A stretch of 64,000 nucleotides of DNA from NCBI GenBank assembly GCA_009777715.1, contig WRLH01000002.1:104848-168847 (forward strand), written 5' to 3'. The notes under the pieces were generated by a model. That model worked only from the letters and a program-made list of their open reading frames with translations. It was not told the DNA's origin and ran no database searches. A program made the position numbers and the translations under genes. The stretch comes from Lachnospiraceae bacterium (GTDB taxonomy: Bacteria > Bacillota > Clostridia > Lachnospirales > Lachnospiraceae). Below are positions 34,819 to 43,119 of the stretch, in pieces (the first letter of the stretch is position 1; each line of letters starts with the position of its first letter).

Positions 34819-35607
34819 ATGACAGCAGGCCGAATCTTTGATATTCAACGCTTCTCCATTCATGACGGTAACGGAATCCGGACGATCGTCTTTTTGAAAG
34901 GCTGTGTTTTGCGTTGCCGCTGGTGCTGTAATCCCGAATCACAAGCATACGATATCCAAAAAATGCTTGTTGACGGCGAAGAAAAAATCATCGGCCGGGA
35001 CATGACCGTCACAGAAATAATGGAAATCGTTGAAAAAGACCGCCTTTATTATCGCCGTTCCGGCGGCGGACTCACCCTCTCCGGCGGTGAAAGCCTATGC
35101 CAGCCTGATTTTGCCCTCGCCTTACTCAAAAATGCCAATGAAAGAGGCATTCATACCGCCATTGAAAGCATGGGGCTAGTTGAATATCGCCATATCGAAA
35201 ATATTTTACCCTATGTCAACCAGTTTTTACTCGATATAAAGCATATGAACCCGGTCAAACATCAAGCTTTCACCGGAAAAACCAATCAGCTGATCCTAGA
35301 GAATGCCCGGAAAATGGCCGCGTATTGCAAGTATGCCCGAACCGAGTTAAGCATCCGTGTCCCGGTCATTCCCGGCTTTAATGACACAGCCGCAGAAATT
35401 GCCCCAATTGCCCATTTTGCCGGGGAGCTAAAAACAGTAAAAAAGCTTCACCTGCTCCCATATCACCGCTTAGGACAGGATAAATACCAAGCCCTTGGCC
35501 GCGAATACCAAATGAAAAAGGCCGTTCCCCCCACCGATGCCCTAATGCAGGAACTGTTATTAGCAGCAAGGCAAGCCTCTTTGGTTGATTGCCAAATAGG
35601 GGGCTAG
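34819..35607 (+). CDS. glycyl radical enzyme activase
   Basis: Radical SAM enzyme, 262 residues, that abstracts hydrogen from the glycine of the dehydratase. The CX3CX2C motif is CVLRCRWC; GGGLTLSGGESLCQP and FLLDIKHMN are typical. The ferredoxin-like insert with two additional 4Fe-4S clusters, present in most microcompartment activases, is absent (NPES joins directly to the next helix), so it has the short pyruvate-formate-lyase-activase layout. AGAGGTAAAA precedes the ATG nine bases after the dehydratase stop. Confidence 0.95.
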   Translation: MTAGRIFDIQRFSIHDGNGIRTIVFLKGCVLRCRWCCNPESQAYDIQKMLVDGEEKIIGRDMTVTEIMEIVEKDRLYYRRSGGGLTLSGGESLCQPDFALALLKNANERGIHTAIESMGLVEYRHIENILPYVNQFLLDIKHMNPVKHQAFTGKTNQLILENARKMAAYCKYARTELSIRVPVIPGFNDTAAEIAPIAHFAGELKTVKKLHLLPYHRLGQDKYQALGREYQMKKAVPPTDALMQELLLAARQASLVDCQIGG

Positions 35608-35640
35608 TCAAACGAGGAGCCAAACCCACACAAAAACACA

Positions 35641-35669
35641 TTGACAAGTGTTGATTTATGTGGTATAAA
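35641..35669 (+). promoter_or_regulatory. sigma-A promoter of the aldolase-shell operon
   Basis: TTGACA (35641-35646), 17-base spacer, TATAAA (35664-35669). AACAC and GTGTT flank the -35 symmetrically (35636-35653), a possible operator. It makes the aldolase-to-shell genes a second transcription unit separate from the dehydratase. Confidence 0.85.
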
Positions 35670-35713
35670 TAATATAGACCTAAAAAGCAGACATAAATTT
35701 GAGGAGGAAAGCC

Positions 35714-36508
35714 ATGATGAACGAATTTGAAACCAAAAAAGAAATGTGCGAAATCGGCAGAAGAGTATATAACCGCGGAATGGTTGCGGCTAATGATGGG
35801 AATTTTTCGGTCAAGCTTAATGACCGCGAGTTTTTATGCACCCCAACTGGTGTAAGCAAAGGCTTTATGACCCCCGAATATATCTGCAAAATAGATGCCG
35901 ATGGCAAAGTATTACAAGCCAATAAAGGCTTTAGGCCGTCATCAGAAATAAAAATGCATATGCGTGTCTACCGCGAACGCCCCGATGTCAGAGCCGTTGT
36001 CCACGCCCACCCTTTATATGCAACCAGCTTTGCGATTGCCGGAATCCCCCTCACCCAGCCGATTATGCCGGAAGCAATCATCACCTTAGGCTGCGTCCCG
36101 ATTGCCGAATACGGCACACCTTCAACCGATGAGATTCCCGATGCCGTTTCAAAATATTTGCAATATTATGACGCCGTTTTACTAGAAAACCACGGTGCTT
36201 TAGCTTACTCCGATTCGCTTTTGTCTGCTTATCACAAAATGGAATCAGTTGAGTTTTATGCCCGCCTTTTATATCAGTCAAAAATGCTTGGCGGCCCAAA
36301 AGAATTAAGCAAAGACCAAGTAAAAGTTTTGTATGACCTGCGCAGCCAGTTTGGCATGACTGGCAAGCACCCGGCCGAAATATGTGCAAATAACCGTGAT
36401 GGAAAGGCCAATTGCCACGGTTGCGGGAAAAATGCGAATAGTAACGAGACAACAGATACGGACTTAATTGCAATGATTACCAAAAAAGTTTTGGAGCAGT
36501 TAAAATAA
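35714..36508 (+). CDS. fucA: L-fuculose-phosphate aldolase with C-terminal encapsulation peptide
   Basis: Class II aldolase/adducin family enzyme splitting L-fuculose-1-phosphate (and probably L-rhamnulose-1-phosphate) into DHAP and L-lactaldehyde. Zinc ligands are the two His of VVHAHPLYA and His of LENHGAL; the catalytic Glu is in SSEIKMHM. The body matches FucA length, but 45 extra residues follow: a Cys/Gly-rich linker (CHGCGKNANSNE) and the amphipathic helix DLIAMITKKVLEQLK, which resembles microcompartment targeting peptides. GAGGAGG lies before ATG 35714. First gene behind the second promoter. Confidence 0.92.
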   Translation: MMNEFETKKEMCEIGRRVYNRGMVAANDGNFSVKLNDREFLCTPTGVSKGFMTPEYICKIDADGKVLQANKGFRPSSEIKMHMRVYRERPDVRAVVHAHPLYATSFAIAGIPLTQPIMPEAIITLGCVPIAEYGTPSTDEIPDAVSKYLQYYDAVLLENHGALAYSDSLLSAYHKMESVEFYARLLYQSKMLGGPKELSKDQVKVLYDLRSQFGMTGKHPAEICANNRDGKANCHGCGKNANSNETTDTDLIAMITKKVLEQLK

Positions 36509-36524
36509 TTGATGAGGATTAGCC

Positions 36525-37940
36525 ATGGGCATAACAGCAAATGAAGAACTGATTGCAAAAGTAGTGGGAGAAGTCATTTCCAGCCTTAACATTACATATG
36601 CACCTGCATCTGCACAAGCACCTGCACAAGCACAAGCGGGCATTTATAATGAAATGGAAGCGGCGATTGAAGCGGCAGCCATTTCCCAGCAGGTTGTGCA
36701 AAAAATGTCGATGGACCAGCGCGAAAAAATCATTAGCCTAATCCGCAGCAAAACCAAAGAAAACGCGGAAAAGCTGGCGCGGCTTGCGGTTTCTGAAACA
36801 GGAATGGGCAATGTCGGCCACAAAATCCTAAAACATCATCTTGTTGCCGAAAAAACGCCTGGGACAGAAGACATCATCACAACGGCCTGGTCCGGCGATT
36901 TAGGCTTGACGCTGGTTGAAATGGGCCCTTTTGGCGTGATTGGCGCGATTACTCCCAGTACAAACCCTTCAGAAACGGTGATTTGCAATACAATCGGAAT
37001 GCTGGCAGGGGGTAACACGATCGTTTTTAATCCCCACCCCGCTGCGGCGAAAACCTCAATGCTGGCAATCAATTTGGTTAATGAGGCTTCCCGTGAAGCT
37101 GGCGGCCCTCATGCAATTGCCTTTACAGTTTTTGAACCCACGCTAAAAAGCAGCGAAATCATGATGAAGCATCCCAGAATCGGCCTGATTGTCGCAACTG
37201 GCGGCCCAGGTGTCGTGGAAGCGGTATTATCCTCTGGACGGCGCGGTATTGGTGCCGGGGCTGGGAATCCTCCGGTCGTAGTTGACGAAACCGCCGATAT
37301 CTTAAAAGCGGCCAAAGATATTATTAATGGCTGTACCTTTGACAATAATCTGCCCTGCATTGCCGAAAAAGCCATTGTTTGCTTGGATTCGGTTTCCGAT
37401 GATTTAATTAAGCATATGATCGGCGAACAAGGCTGTTACCTTGCCTCAAATGCCGAAATTGATAAACTAACAAGACTCGTTCTTACCCAAAAAGGCCTAA
37501 ACCGGGACTGCGTTGGCAAAGACGCAAAAACCTTACTTTCCTTGATTGGAGTTAAAGCAAGCGATGAAATTCGCTGTATTATTTTTGAAGATGAAAAAGA
37601 GCATCCATTGATTGCTGAAGAACTGATGATGCCAATCCTTGGCCTGGTAAGGGCGAAAGATTTTGATGATGCGGTTTCAAAAGCGGTCTGGCTTGAGCAT
37701 GGCAACCACCATTCTGCCCATATCCATTCCCATGATGTTGTCAATATCACGAAATATGCAAAAGCAATTGACACGGCAATCCTGGTTAAAAACGCTCCGT
37801 CTTATGCGGCCTTAGGTTACGGGGGCGAGGGTTTTTGCTCCTTTACGATTGCCAGTCGGACTGGCGAAGGGCTGACCAGCGCAAGAAGCTTTACAAAACA
37901 GCGCCGCTGTGTGATGTCCGAAAGTTTGTGTATCAGATAG
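36525..37940 (+). CDS. pduP: CoA-acylating propionaldehyde dehydrogenase (PduP-like)
   Basis: Converts propionaldehyde, CoA and NAD+ to propionyl-CoA inside the microcompartment. 471 residues; FDNNLPCIAEK holds the catalytic Cys. The N-terminus NEELIAKVVGEVISSL is an amphipathic encapsulation helix, joined by an Ala/Pro/Gln-rich linker (residues 26-38) to the dehydrogenase body. IVATGGPGVVEAV and GAGAGNPP are the nucleotide-binding section of acylating aldehyde dehydrogenases. Lies 16 bases after fucA in the same operon. Confidence 0.94.
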   Translation: MGITANEELIAKVVGEVISSLNITYAPASAQAPAQAQAGIYNEMEAAIEAAAISQQVVQKMSMDQREKIISLIRSKTKENAEKLARLAVSETGMGNVGHKILKHHLVAEKTPGTEDIITTAWSGDLGLTLVEMGPFGVIGAITPSTNPSETVICNTIGMLAGGNTIVFNPHPAAAKTSMLAINLVNEASREAGGPHAIAFTVFEPTLKSSEIMMKHPRIGLIVATGGPGVVEAVLSSGRRGIGAGAGNPPVVVDETADILKAAKDIINGCTFDNNLPCIAEKAIVCLDSVSDDLIKHMIGEQGCYLASNAEIDKLTRLVLTQKGLNRDCVGKDAKTLLSLIGVKASDEIRCIIFEDEKEHPLIAEELMMPILGLVRAKDFDDAVSKAVWLEHGNHHSAHIHSHDVVNITKYAKAIDTAILVKNAPSYAALGYGGEGFCSFTIASRTGEGLTSARSFTKQRRCVMSESLCIR

Positions 37941-37959
37941 AGGCTAAAGGATGATAACT

Positions 37960-39186
37960 ATGAATAATTCCAACATCAATATTGAAGCGGTTGTTCGCCA
38001 AGTGCTAGAAAAACTGTCGGCGGAGACAGCCAGTGCGAATGCAATCAGCGGGCTACCATTGACTAGTTCGGTCAATAAACCGCTTCCTCATACGGCAAAG
38101 GTTGCAATGCTGACCGCATTAGGAAAATATGAAATCAAAGAATTTCCCATTCCCCCGGTTGGCGAAAGGGATATTTTAGTTAAAGTCGAAGGCTGTGGCA
38201 TTTGCGGGACTGACGCGCATGAATTTAAGAATGACCCCTTTAATCTGATCCCGGTTGTCCTTGGCCATGAGGGGACTGGCGAAATAGTAAAGATGGGCAA
38301 AGATGTAAAGCTTGACAGCGCCGGAAAGCCATTAAGCATTGGCGACAAGGTTGTCACCAGCATGATCTTTAAAGATAATCCTGCCGTGACCATGTTTGAC
38401 ATGAATAAACAAAACATTGGCGGTGCTGATGTGTATGGGCTTTTGCCGGACGATGAAATTCATTTAAATGGCTGGTTTGCAGATTATATTTTGATACGTG
38501 AGGGTTCTTCAGTTTTTAACGTCAGTGACCTTGACCTAAAATCACGGATTTTGATTGAACCCTGTGCGGTTTTGATTCATGCCGTTGAACGGGCGAAATC
38601 AACAGGCATCCTGCGCTTTAGCAGCCGGGTTTTGGTCCAAGGCTTAGGCCCGATTGGTTTAATTTGCATTGCGGTCCTGCGTACGATGGGGATTGAAAAT
38701 ATTGTGGCGGTTGACGGTGAACAAAAACGGCTTGATTTTGCCAGATTAATGGGAGCTGACACTAGTGTCAATTTTAAGGACCATCAAGGAAATGAAGCCT
38801 TAACTAACGCGGTCGCCAAAGGATTTGGCGGGCATTTAGCGGATTTTGCCTTTCAATGCACAGGCTCGCCGGCTGGCCATTCTGCTATTTACAAATTTAT
38901 TAGGAGCGGCGGCGGCTTATGCGAATTAGGTTTTTTCATTAATGGCGGCGAGGCAACAATCAATCCCCATTTTGACATCTGCGCAAAAGAGATTACCGTT
39001 GTTGGCTCATGGGTTTATACCCTAAGGGATTATGCAACAACATTTGATTTTCTTAAGCGGGCTAAAGCAATTGGCCTGCCAATGGACAAATTGGTTACCC
39101 ACGAATATCCGCTAAGCCAGATTAACGAAGCACATATAGCCAACCTCAAAATGGAAGGGCTTAAGTTAGCAATCATAAACGGATAA
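37960..39186 (+). CDS. zinc-type alcohol dehydrogenase with N-terminal encapsulation peptide
   Basis: Medium-chain dehydrogenase of 408 residues. The catalytic zinc site is CGICGTDAHEF with GHE; the nucleotide motif is VQGLGPIGLI. The four-cysteine structural zinc lobe is missing (the segment has no CxxCxxC). Residues 4-20 (NINIEAVVRQVLEKLSAE) form an encapsulation-type helix followed by a 25-residue linker. It takes the place of the iron-type PduQ; it would reduce propionaldehyde to propanol and recycle NAD+, and may also reduce lactaldehyde to propanediol. Start at ATG 37960 after AAAGGATGATAACT; ATG 37951 directly touches the ribosome binding site. Confidence 0.9.
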   Translation: MNNSNINIEAVVRQVLEKLSAETASANAISGLPLTSSVNKPLPHTAKVAMLTALGKYEIKEFPIPPVGERDILVKVEGCGICGTDAHEFKNDPFNLIPVVLGHEGTGEIVKMGKDVKLDSAGKPLSIGDKVVTSMIFKDNPAVTMFDMNKQNIGGADVYGLLPDDEIHLNGWFADYILIREGSSVFNVSDLDLKSRILIEPCAVLIHAVERAKSTGILRFSSRVLVQGLGPIGLICIAVLRTMGIENIVAVDGEQKRLDFARLMGADTSVNFKDHQGNEALTNAVAKGFGGHLADFAFQCTGSPAGHSAIYKFIRSGGGLCELGFFINGGEATINPHFDICAKEITVVGSWVYTLRDYATTFDFLKRAKAIGLPMDKLVTHEYPLSQINEAHIANLKMEGLKLAIING

Positions 39187-39223
39187 ATCCGTTACGGATA
39201 AATCCGTTACGGATAAATCCGTT
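39179..39223 (+). repeat. three tandem palindromic 15-bp repeats
   Basis: ACGGATAAATCCGTT is repeated three times without gap (39179-39193, 39194-39208, 39209-39223). Each unit is itself a palindrome (ACGGAT-AA-ATCCGT). The first overlaps the last codons and stop of the alcohol dehydrogenase; the array ends 24 bases before the first shell gene. It can form one long or three short hairpins in the mRNA between enzyme and shell genes. Confidence 0.95.
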
Positions 39224-39247
39224 TGATGATCACGTTAGGAGTGACAC

Positions 39248-39556
39248 ATGACCCGCAACCAAACAGTAGGAATGCTCGAAGTATATGGTTTAGCCACGGC
39301 CTTTGCGGCGGCAGATGCCGGATTAAAGGCGGCGGACGTAACGCTGTTAGCCTTTGACAAAAACAAACCAGCCAACGCCGAAGAATTACCGGTGCCGCTG
39401 ATTATTGTCATCAAATTTTGCGGGAGCGTCTCTGACGTAAACGCGGCTCTTTTAGCAGCCAGTGAGAAAGCTAATGAGCTGGCCGGGGTTTTGGCTGCCC
39501 ATGCGATTCCCAGCCCCGAAAGCGGCACAGGCGGAATGCTAAAACTAGGGATTTAA
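39248..39556 (+). CDS. BMC-H shell protein (hexamer)
   Basis: 102-residue bacterial microcompartment domain protein. VGMLEVYGLATAFAAADAGLKAADVTLL is the BMC signature; the middle has an insertion (NKPANAEELPVP) compared with the 92-residue canonical form encoded at 39925, likely altering the pore loop or hexamer edge. It forms hexameric tiles of the shell. GTTAGGAG lies just upstream of the ATG. Confidence 0.9.
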   Translation: MTRNQTVGMLEVYGLATAFAAADAGLKAADVTLLAFDKNKPANAEELPVPLIIVIKFCGSVSDVNAALLAASEKANELAGVLAAHAIPSPESGTGGMLKLGI

Positions 39557-39592
39557 AATCAGATTGATTAAGTTTTGGAAAGGCATAATGGC

Positions 39593-39892
39593 ATGAAAAA
39601 AGCATACGGATTTTTTGAAATTCCTAGCACAACCGCGGCAATAACCGCTTTAGACATGATGTGTAAAAGTGCCAGCGTCGAATTTGTCACTTGGGAAAAA
39701 AAGCTGGGCGGACGCTTAGTCACGATAATTATTGAGGGGTCGGTTGCTGATGTAAAACAAGCAATTGAAACGGCGAAATTAAACGCCATCAAGCCGCCAG
39801 CCTGTACTGTTGTTATCCCCAATCCCCATCCGGAGATCGTAAGAATGGTTGAAAAAAGCCATCTCCAGATGATGAAGGATAAGATTATATAA
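39593..39892 (+). CDS. BMC-H shell protein (second)
   Basis: 99-residue BMC-domain protein starting [43 protein letters not shown] precedes the ATG by nine bases. It has the single-domain BMC fold with a C-terminal helix tail ([11 protein letters not shown]). Divergent from the other two BMC-H proteins, with a Trp at the strand-2 position, so it is probably a minor, specialised tile. Confidence 0.88.
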   Translation: MKKAYGFFEIPSTTAAITALDMMCKSASVEFVTWEKKLGGRLVTIIIEGSVADVKQAIETAKLNAIKPPACTVVIPNPHPEIVRMVEKSHLQMMKDKII

Positions 39893-39924
39893 TAAAGAAA
39901 AGAAAAGCCAAAGGAGGAGAAAAA

Positions 39925-40203
39925 ATGGCACAAGAAGCATTAGGAATGATCGAAACAAGGGGTTTATTAGCCTCAATTGAAGCAGCGGACGCAATGTTAA
40001 AAGCCGCAAACGTAGTTTTGGTAGGGACCGAAAAAATCGGCTCAGGTTTGGTCAGCGTAATGGTCCGTGGTGATGTCGGAGCAGTTAATGCCGCCGTTGA
40101 AGCCGGATCAAACAGTGCATCCAAGATCGGTGAATTAGTGGCAACCCACGTAATTCCCCGCCCTCATGTTGATGTTGAAAAAATCCTGCCAACACTTAAG
40201 TAA
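39925..40203 (+). CDS. BMC-H shell protein (PduA/PduJ-like, major)
   Basis: Canonical 92-residue hexameric shell protein: [26 protein letters not shown], pore segment [11 protein letters not shown], and terminal [16 protein letters not shown] strong AAAGGAGG before the ATG fits a major shell component. Confidence 0.93.
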   Translation: MAQEALGMIETRGLLASIEAADAMLKAANVVLVGTEKIGSGLVSVMVRGDVGAVNAAVEAGSNSASKIGELVATHVIPRPHVDVEKILPTLK

Positions 40204-40211
40204 GGGATTTT

Positions 40212-40967
40212 ATGAAGACCACTTTATCAAACCATGAGATCGAAAAAATTACTAAAATGGTTGCGGAAATTATTGCAAAAAACGAAGCCCACGCCAATGT
40301 CCCCGCGAATGCCCCCGCGAACGCCTTAGCCAATGCCCCCGCTGCCGGATTTCCGGTAGCGGCTGCTTCTGGCCCATTGATCCCGGTTGGGGTTTCGGCT
40401 CGCCACGCCCACTTGACACAGGAGCATATTGAAATTTTATTTGGTGAGGGTTATCAGCTGACAAAGAAAAATGCGCTGATGGGCGGGCAATTCGCCACTA
40501 ATGAAATGGTAACGATTGTTGGCCTTAAACTTCGGGCGATTGAAAATGTCCGCATTTTAGGCCCGGCAAGAAGTGCGTCCCAGGTGGAGATTTCCGCTAC
40601 TGACGCGGTGAAATTAGGCATTCATGCCCCCGTTCGCGAGTCGGGAAATATTAAAGGAAGCGAAGCTCTTTCGATCGTTGGCCCTAAAGGGGCTGTTTAC
40701 TTAAAAGAGGGCTGCATTATTGCCAAAATTCATATCCATATGCCGCCAAAAGACGCAATGGCTTTGGGAGTTAGTGACGGTGATTTAGTAGCAGTAAAAA
40801 AGCATTCCGGCGATAACGAAAGGGCGTTAATCTTTAATGATGTCCAGATTAGGGTCGCGGAAAGCTTTACGCTAGAACTTCATCTTGATACAGATGAAGC
40901 CAATGCGGCCCAGATTTTTACTGGCGACAAAGTAAAGCTGGTTGGCAAAAAGGAGGTACGATGTTAG
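40212..40967 (+). CDS. pduL: phosphotransacylase PduL with encapsulation peptide
   Basis: Converts propionyl-CoA and phosphate to propionyl-phosphate and CoA, recycling CoA in the lumen. 251 residues; VGVSARHAHLTQEHIE and KIHIHMPP hold the zinc-binding histidines of PduL beta barrels. The N-terminal helix NHEIEKITKMVAEIIAKN is an encapsulation peptide; an Asn/Ala/Pro repeat linker (NVPANAPANALANAP) follows. Its end overlaps the vertex-protein gene. Confidence 0.95.
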   Translation: MKTTLSNHEIEKITKMVAEIIAKNEAHANVPANAPANALANAPAAGFPVAAASGPLIPVGVSARHAHLTQEHIEILFGEGYQLTKKNALMGGQFATNEMVTIVGLKLRAIENVRILGPARSASQVEISATDAVKLGIHAPVRESGNIKGSEALSIVGPKGAVYLKEGCIIAKIHIHMPPKDAMALGVSDGDLVAVKKHSGDNERALIFNDVQIRVAESFTLELHLDTDEANAAQIFTGDKVKLVGKKEVRC

Positions 40968-41227
40968 CAGGAAAAGTTATCGGAAGTGTTGTTTCGACCC
41001 GCAAGAATAAAAAACTGGTTGGAAGCAAATTTATGATTGTTGAGCTTGAAAAAAAGATGGGCGTTAACGGAAGCCAAATCATTGCAATTGATAATATCGG
41101 AGCCGGAATAGGTGAATCTGTGCTTATTGCAACAGGAAGCGCAGCCCGGATTGGCTGTGACATGGATGATGCCCCGGTTGATGCCGCGATTGTTGGCATT
41201 ATTGATGATGGAAAAATTTTCCAATGA
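40961..41227 (+). CDS. pduN: BMC-P vertex protein (PduN/EutN/CcmL family)
   Basis: 88-residue pentamer-forming protein that caps shell vertices. MLAGKVIGSVVSTRKNKKLVGSKFMIVE and ATGSAARI are family motifs. AAAGGAGG lies ahead of the ATG inside the pduL end. Only one vertex protein is seen in this locus. Confidence 0.94.
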   Translation: MLAGKVIGSVVSTRKNKKLVGSKFMIVELEKKMGVNGSQIIAIDNIGAGIGESVLIATGSAARIGCDMDDAPVDAAIVGIIDDGKIFQ

Positions 41228-42552
41228 ATAAAAACGACACAACTGTCATTTTTCAAAATGCTGGGATAGTCGGCGCAGGCGGCGCAGGCTTTCCGACTTA
41301 TGCCAAAATTGACAAACGTGTCAAGACTATGATCTTAAATTGTGCCGAATGTGAACCATTATTAAAACTAGACCAGCAATTATTAGCAGAAAAGGCCTTA
41401 GAAATTATCCGTGCATTTAAGCAGATTGCCGATTCTATCGGGGCGGAAGAATTAATCATCGGGATCAAAAAATCATTTAAACTAACAATTGCTTCATTGC
41501 TTGCTTATTTAGGTGATTATCCCGAAATCCGTCTTGGCTTGTTAGATGAAATATATCCGGCCGGCGATGAAATAGTTTTGATTTATGAACTGACCGGAAA
41601 GGTGATTCCCCCCGGACATCTTCCGCTTGAAAGCGGGATTGCTGTTTTTAACGTGGAAACAATATATAATGCTTATTGCTGTTTTACTAACAAAGATCCG
41701 GTCACCGAAAAATGGGTAACGGTCGCAGGTGAGGTTAAAAACCCGGTCACAGTCAGAGTTCCCTTGGGGATAAGTGCATCTTTAGTGGTGAAAGCGGCCG
41801 GGGGCAGCACGATTGATGACCCTGTTTATTTTTTCGGCGGGCCGATGATGGGTTCGGTTGGCTCATTACAGGCTCCAATTACGAAAACAACAAATGCGAT
41901 TCTGGTTTTGCCGGAAAACCATTTACTGGTTAATAAAAAAAGAAGAACAGCGTCCTTAGATTTAAAAAGGGCGGCCGCTTGCTGCTGCCAGTGCATGATG
42001 TGTACGGATTTATGCCCCCGCTATTTATTGGGGCATCCGGTCGAGCCGCACCGTTTCATGCAGGCGGCTGTTTATAAAGATATCCAACAGCCGGATATAT
42101 TTTTAAAGACATTGTTTTGCCCTTCATGTGGCTTATGTGAAAATTTTGCCTGTCGGCAAGGCTTATCGCCCCGTTCATTGATGGCTGATTATAAAGCAGG
42201 TTTACGGAATAGTGGCGTGCGGCAGCCTAGCGGAATCATGCCTTTAAGCGTAAAGCCAGATCGGAAATATAAGCAAGTGAAAGTAAAAAGACTGCTTTCA
42301 CGGCTTGATTTATTAAAATACGAAAAAGACGCGCCGATGACGGATATATCTTTTGCGCCAAAAAAAGTAAGGCTTTTACTAAGCCAGCATATTGGCTCGC
42401 CGTCTGTTCCGGTGGTGAGCATTGGTGACAAGGTAGAAAAAGGGCAGCTGATCGCCGCCCCGGGTGAAGGGTTAAGCGTTGCACTCCATGCTTCTTTAAG
42501 CGGCACGATAAATGAGATAACAAAGCATTACATAGAGGTGGGCATATCATGA
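41224..42552 (+). CDS. pduS: PduS-like RnfC-family iron-sulfur flavoprotein
   Basis: 442-residue protein with the RnfC-like N-terminal section (NAGIVGAGGAGFPTYAKID, the NADH/FMN site), an SLBB-type middle, and two 4Fe-4S motifs CCCQCMMCTDLCP and CPSCGLCENFACR, then a lipoyl-like C-terminal half-domain. PduS passes electrons across the shell, probably through the Fe-S cluster of the PduT-like protein encoded next, to which it is ATGA-coupled. In B12-dependent systems it helps cobalamin reduction; here no B12 is used by the dehydratase, so it is more likely to serve redox balance or the activase. Confidence 0.93.
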   Translation: MNKNDTTVIFQNAGIVGAGGAGFPTYAKIDKRVKTMILNCAECEPLLKLDQQLLAEKALEIIRAFKQIADSIGAEELIIGIKKSFKLTIASLLAYLGDYPEIRLGLLDEIYPAGDEIVLIYELTGKVIPPGHLPLESGIAVFNVETIYNAYCCFTNKDPVTEKWVTVAGEVKNPVTVRVPLGISASLVVKAAGGSTIDDPVYFFGGPMMGSVGSLQAPITKTTNAILVLPENHLLVNKKRRTASLDLKRAAACCCQCMMCTDLCPRYLLGHPVEPHRFMQAAVYKDIQQPDIFLKTLFCPSCGLCENFACRQGLSPRSLMADYKAGLRNSGVRQPSGIMPLSVKPDRKYKQVKVKRLLSRLDLLKYEKDAPMTDISFAPKKVRLLLSQHIGSPSVPVVSIGDKVEKGQLIAAPGEGLSVALHASLSGTINEITKHYIEVGIS

Positions 42553-43097
42553 AAAAAGCAATCGGGATGATAGAATGTAAAACCGTCTCATCTGGCATAA
42601 TGGCAACGGACATGATGGCAAAGACGGCTTTGATTGACATCATTGAAGCCCAGACAGTCTGTCCGGGCAAATATATTGCGGTCATTTCCGGGGAACTAAG
42701 TGCCGTTAAAGCGGCAATTGACGCGGCTAAGGCAAGCTTTGCCGAACACTTAATCTCAAGCTTTGTCCTTGGCAATCCCGATGAAGCAATTTTCCCGGCT
42801 ATTTACGGCGGAACAGATATCATCAACATAAACGCCTTAGGCATTCTTGAAACATATGATGCTGCTTCAATCATTGTTGCCGCCGATGTCGCCGCCAAAA
42901 CGGCCCTTGTTGAATTAATTGAACTTCGGATCGCCCGCGGAATGTGCGGCAAATCGTACCTCATGCTGACAGGCGAAGTCGCGGCAGTAACAGCGGCAAT
43001 CGAAAGAGCCAAAGCCCATATCGGCGATGATGGAATGTACCTTGACTCGTCCGTGATAGCCCGCCCCGATGAAAAAACCTGCCGGGCAATTTTATAA
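42549..43097 (+). CDS. pduT: BMC-T shell protein (PduT-like, Fe-S pore)
   Basis: 182 residues with two fused BMC domains (about 1-90 and 95-182), forming pseudohexameric trimers. Cys38 in TVCPGKYIA matches the pore cysteine of PduT that holds a 4Fe-4S cluster at the three-fold axis. Together with the adjacent pduS it provides an electron path through the shell. Confidence 0.92.
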   Translation: MKKAIGMIECKTVSSGIMATDMMAKTALIDIIEAQTVCPGKYIAVISGELSAVKAAIDAAKASFAEHLISSFVLGNPDEAIFPAIYGGTDIININALGILETYDAASIIVAADVAAKTALVELIELRIARGMCGKSYLMLTGEVAAVTAAIERAKAHIGDDGMYLDSSVIARPDEKTCRAIL

Positions 43098-43119
43098 ATT
43101 AACCCAAGGAGGCCCCTTT

